Below, piece by piece: positions 6,544-7,908 of a stretch of 7,908 nt of DNA (position 1 is the stretch's first letter; the number at the start of each line of letters is the position of its first letter). The DNA is taken from contig NZ_MRXX01000001.1 of assembly GCF_016642265.1 (NCBI RefSeq), forward strand, positions 175,321-183,228, read 5' to 3'. Under the pieces are notes generated by a model that did not search any database, was not told the DNA's origin, and saw only the letters and a list, made by a program, of their open reading frames with translations. The DNA comes from Streptococcus lactarius. Lineage in GTDB: Bacteria > Bacillota > Bacilli > Lactobacillales > Streptococcaceae. The position numbers were made by a program, and so were the translations under genes.

Positions 6544-7734
6544 TTATTTCACTGCTTCTTTCAAGGCTTCAACCTTGTCTAAATGTTCCCATGGAAGATC
6601 GATATCTGTCCGTCCCATATGTCCATAAGCCGCTGTTTGACGGTAAATCGGACGTTTGAGATCCAGCATTTGGATGATTCCTGCAGGACGAAGGTCAAAG
6701 ATTTGACGCGCCGCTGCTTCTAATTTGCTCTCAGCAACTGTTCCAGTACCAAAGGTATCGATACGAACAGAGACAGGTTGGGCTACCCCAATCGCGTAAG
6801 CCAATTGCACTTCTGTTTTCTTAGCAAGACCTGCCGCAACAATGTTCTTCGCAATGTAGCGAGCGGCATAAGAAGCGGAACGGTCAACCTTAGTCGCATC
6901 CTTACCAGAGAAGGCACCACCACCGTGACGTGAATAACCACCATAAGTATCCACGATGATTTTACGACCAGTCAAACCAGAGTCTCCTTGAGGTCCTCCG
7001 ATTACAAAGCGACCTGTTGGATTGATGAAGAATTTAGTCTCATCATCTAGGTAAGAAGCTGGAATCACTTCTTTGATGACCTTGTTAATCACATCTTCGT
7101 GGATTTGTTCATTGCTGACATCTGGATCATGTTGGGTTGAAATAACAACTGTATCCACGCGCACTGGACGATCATTTTCATCGTACTCAACAGTAACTTG
7201 TGATTTGGCATCTGGACGAAGGTAGCTGATTTCACCTGACTTACGCAATTCTGCCAAGCGACGAACCAACTTGTGGCTGAGTGAGATTGGCAACGGCATG
7301 AGTTCTTCAGTTTCATCCACTGCAAAACCAAACATGAGACCTTGGTCTCCAGCTCCAATCAAATCAAGTGGATCTTGGTCTGCATTTCCACGCACTTCTA
7401 GGGCTTCATTAACCCCTTGAGCGATATCTGGTGATTGTTCTACCAAGGATGGGTGTACTCCTACTGTTTCAGCTGAGAATCCATACTCTGTATTGGTATA
7501 GCCAATCTCTGCAATCGTATCACGCACCACACGGTTAATATCCACATAGGCATTTGTTGAAATTTCACCAAAAACATGGACTGAACCTGTATAAACAGCT
7601 GTTTCAGCCGCAACGTGCGCTTCTGGATCTTGCTCTAAAATAGCATCCAAGATCGCATCTGAAATTTGGTCTGCAATCTTATCTGGATGCCCCTCAGATA
7701 CAGATTCAGACGTGAATAATTTACGTTCTGACAT
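6544..7734 (-). CDS. metK: S-adenosylmethionine synthetase (methionine adenosyltransferase)
   Basis: Makes S-adenosylmethionine from methionine and ATP in the cytoplasm. The 396-residue length is normal for the family. Motifs: GHPDK (15-19, with catalytic H16 and D18), the ATP-binding GAGDQG (127-132), and the P-loop-like GGGAFSGKD (271-279) followed by K282 and R285. The chain looks complete, ending in EALKEAVK. The ATG at 7734 is preceded by AAGGGGGGAC, which is unusually G-rich because it is also one strand of the riboswitch helix. The gene has its own promoter and terminator and so forms a single-gene unit with translation controlled by SAM. Confidence 0.98.
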   Translation of the reverse strand: MSERKLFTSESVSEGHPDKIADQISDAILDAILEQDPEAHVAAETAVYTGSVHVFGEISTNAYVDINRVVRDTIAEIGYTNTEYGFSAETVGVHPSLVEQSPDIAQGVNEALEVRGNADQDPLDLIGAGDQGLMFGFAVDETEELMPLPISLSHKLVRRLAELRKSGEISYLRPDAKSQVTVEYDENDRPVRVDTVVISTQHDPDVSNEQIHEDVINKVIKEVIPASYLDDETKFFINPTGRFVIGGPQGDSGLTGRKIIVDTYGGYSRHGGGAFSGKDATKVDRSASYAARYIAKNIVAAGLAKKTEVQLAYAIGVAQPVSVRIDTFGTGTVAESKLEAAARQIFDLRPAGIIQMLDLKRPIYRQTAAYGHMGRTDIDLPWEHLDKVEALKEAVK

Positions 7735-7740
7735 AAAAAT

Positions 7741-7812
7741 GTCCCCCCTTAAAAATATTCGTTATAGAGTTACAAAGCACTGGTAGAAGATTTCTACCAC
7801 CTTATCGGGACC
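7741..7812 (-). promoter_or_regulatory. S_MK box (SAM-III) riboswitch controlling metK translation
   Basis: In the minus-strand leader, GUCCC (7807-7811) can pair with GGGAC (7741-7745), which overlaps the metK Shine-Dalgarno sequence. Between them lies AAGGUGG, then a perfect 8-bp hairpin UGGUAGAA/UUCUACCA with a 3-nt loop (7781-7799), then CCAGUGCUUUGUAAC. This order (GUCCCGA, AAGG, hairpin, CCAGnUGC-UUGUAAC, purine-rich linker, GGGGGGAC) follows the Enterococcus faecalis S_MK box as I remember it. In that class, SAM binding stabilises the helix that hides the ribosome binding site, so metK is shut off when SAM is plentiful. No intrinsic terminator lies in the leader, which fits translational control. 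Confidence 0.9.
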
Positions 7813-7824
7813 ATATAACACTTC

Positions 7825-7833
7825 ATTATACCA
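7825..7833 (-). promoter_or_regulatory. Extended -10 promoter of metK
   Basis: TGG-TATAAT on the minus strand (-10 at 7825-7830). No good -35 hexamer lies 16 to 18 nt upstream (AGAGGC at 17), so the TG extension probably compensates. The predicted start near 7818 places the S_MK box at the very 5' end of the RNA, with a leader of about 84 nt. Confidence 0.7.
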
Positions 7834-7861
7834 TAATTTTCCATAGAGCCTCTTTGTTTCT

Positions 7862-7894
7862 AAAAAGAAAAAGATATAGTTTAAAACTATATCT
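7862..7894 (-). terminator. Intrinsic terminator of a minus-strand gene beyond the right edge
   Basis: A perfect 11-bp inverted repeat around one central base (AGATATAGTTT and AAACTATATCT, 7872-7894) is followed on the minus strand by TTTTTCTTTTT (7862-7871). The + strand side lacks a T-tract, so it terminates leftward transcription. It lies upstream of the metK promoter and is therefore not a metK attenuator. The stem is AU-rich, so strength may be moderate. Confidence 0.75.
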
Positions 7895-7908
7895 CAGAAC
7901 GTAGACAA

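Noticed and set aside
7862..7894. Hairpin upstream of metK as a transcriptional attenuator
   Set aside because: It lies upstream of the metK -10 box, so it is not part of the metK leader. It fits the end of the preceding gene.
1..7908. Mobile element, phage, CRISPR or defence system
   Set aside because: No transposase, integrase, direct-repeat array, toxin-antitoxin pair or nuclease gene is present. All genes are conserved chromosomal types with similar base composition.

Overview
The window looks like chromosomal core DNA of a Streptococcus (low-GC Bacillota). This rests on protein-level recognition: a 286-residue methionine aminopeptidase with the insert known from streptococci, an SpxR-type HTH/DRTGG/CBS/hotdog protein, a MurA closely resembling the pneumococcal MurA2 type, and an S_MK (SAM-III) riboswitch in front of metK, the class typical of Lactobacillales. 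The species cannot be fixed by eye. All eight genes lie on the minus strand, so transcription runs from the right edge of the window to the left. I see no mobile element, CRISPR array, tRNA or rRNA, and no gene-free stretch longer than about 175 bases.

Reading in the direction of transcription: a hairpin and U-tract at 7862-7894 ends a gene lying beyond the right edge. An extended -10 promoter (7825-7833) then starts the metK transcript. Its leader of about 84 nt is an S_MK box whose GGGAC arm carries the metK Shine-Dalgarno sequence, so SAM should repress synthesis of the SAM synthetase. metK ends at an intrinsic terminator (6497-6529).

A second promoter (6447-6475) drives a probable five-gene operon: murA (first committed step of peptidoglycan synthesis), a RimJ/RimL-type GNAT acetyltransferase, spxR (CBS/hotdog regulator), map (methionine aminopeptidase) and a YihY/BrkB-family membrane protein. 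Gaps are 50 nt, an 8-nt overlap, 20 nt and 82 nt. The operon closes at a strong terminator (1255-1288) whose stem base reaches the last stop codon.

Twelve bases beyond that terminator a third unit begins: a MarR-family regulator and, through a 4-nt ATGA overlap, a free-standing B3/B4-domain protein related to the editing domain of phenylalanyl-tRNA synthetase beta. The marR promoter is a near-consensus extended -10 promoter, and an inverted repeat covers its -35 box, suggesting autoregulation.

Most of the window is conserved housekeeping sequence. The parts most worth a second look are the MarR-B3/B4 pair, which is functionally undefined, the nested repeats at its promoter, and the murA-spxR-map linkage. 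The S_MK box and the methionine aminopeptidase insert are clear but belong to known classes.
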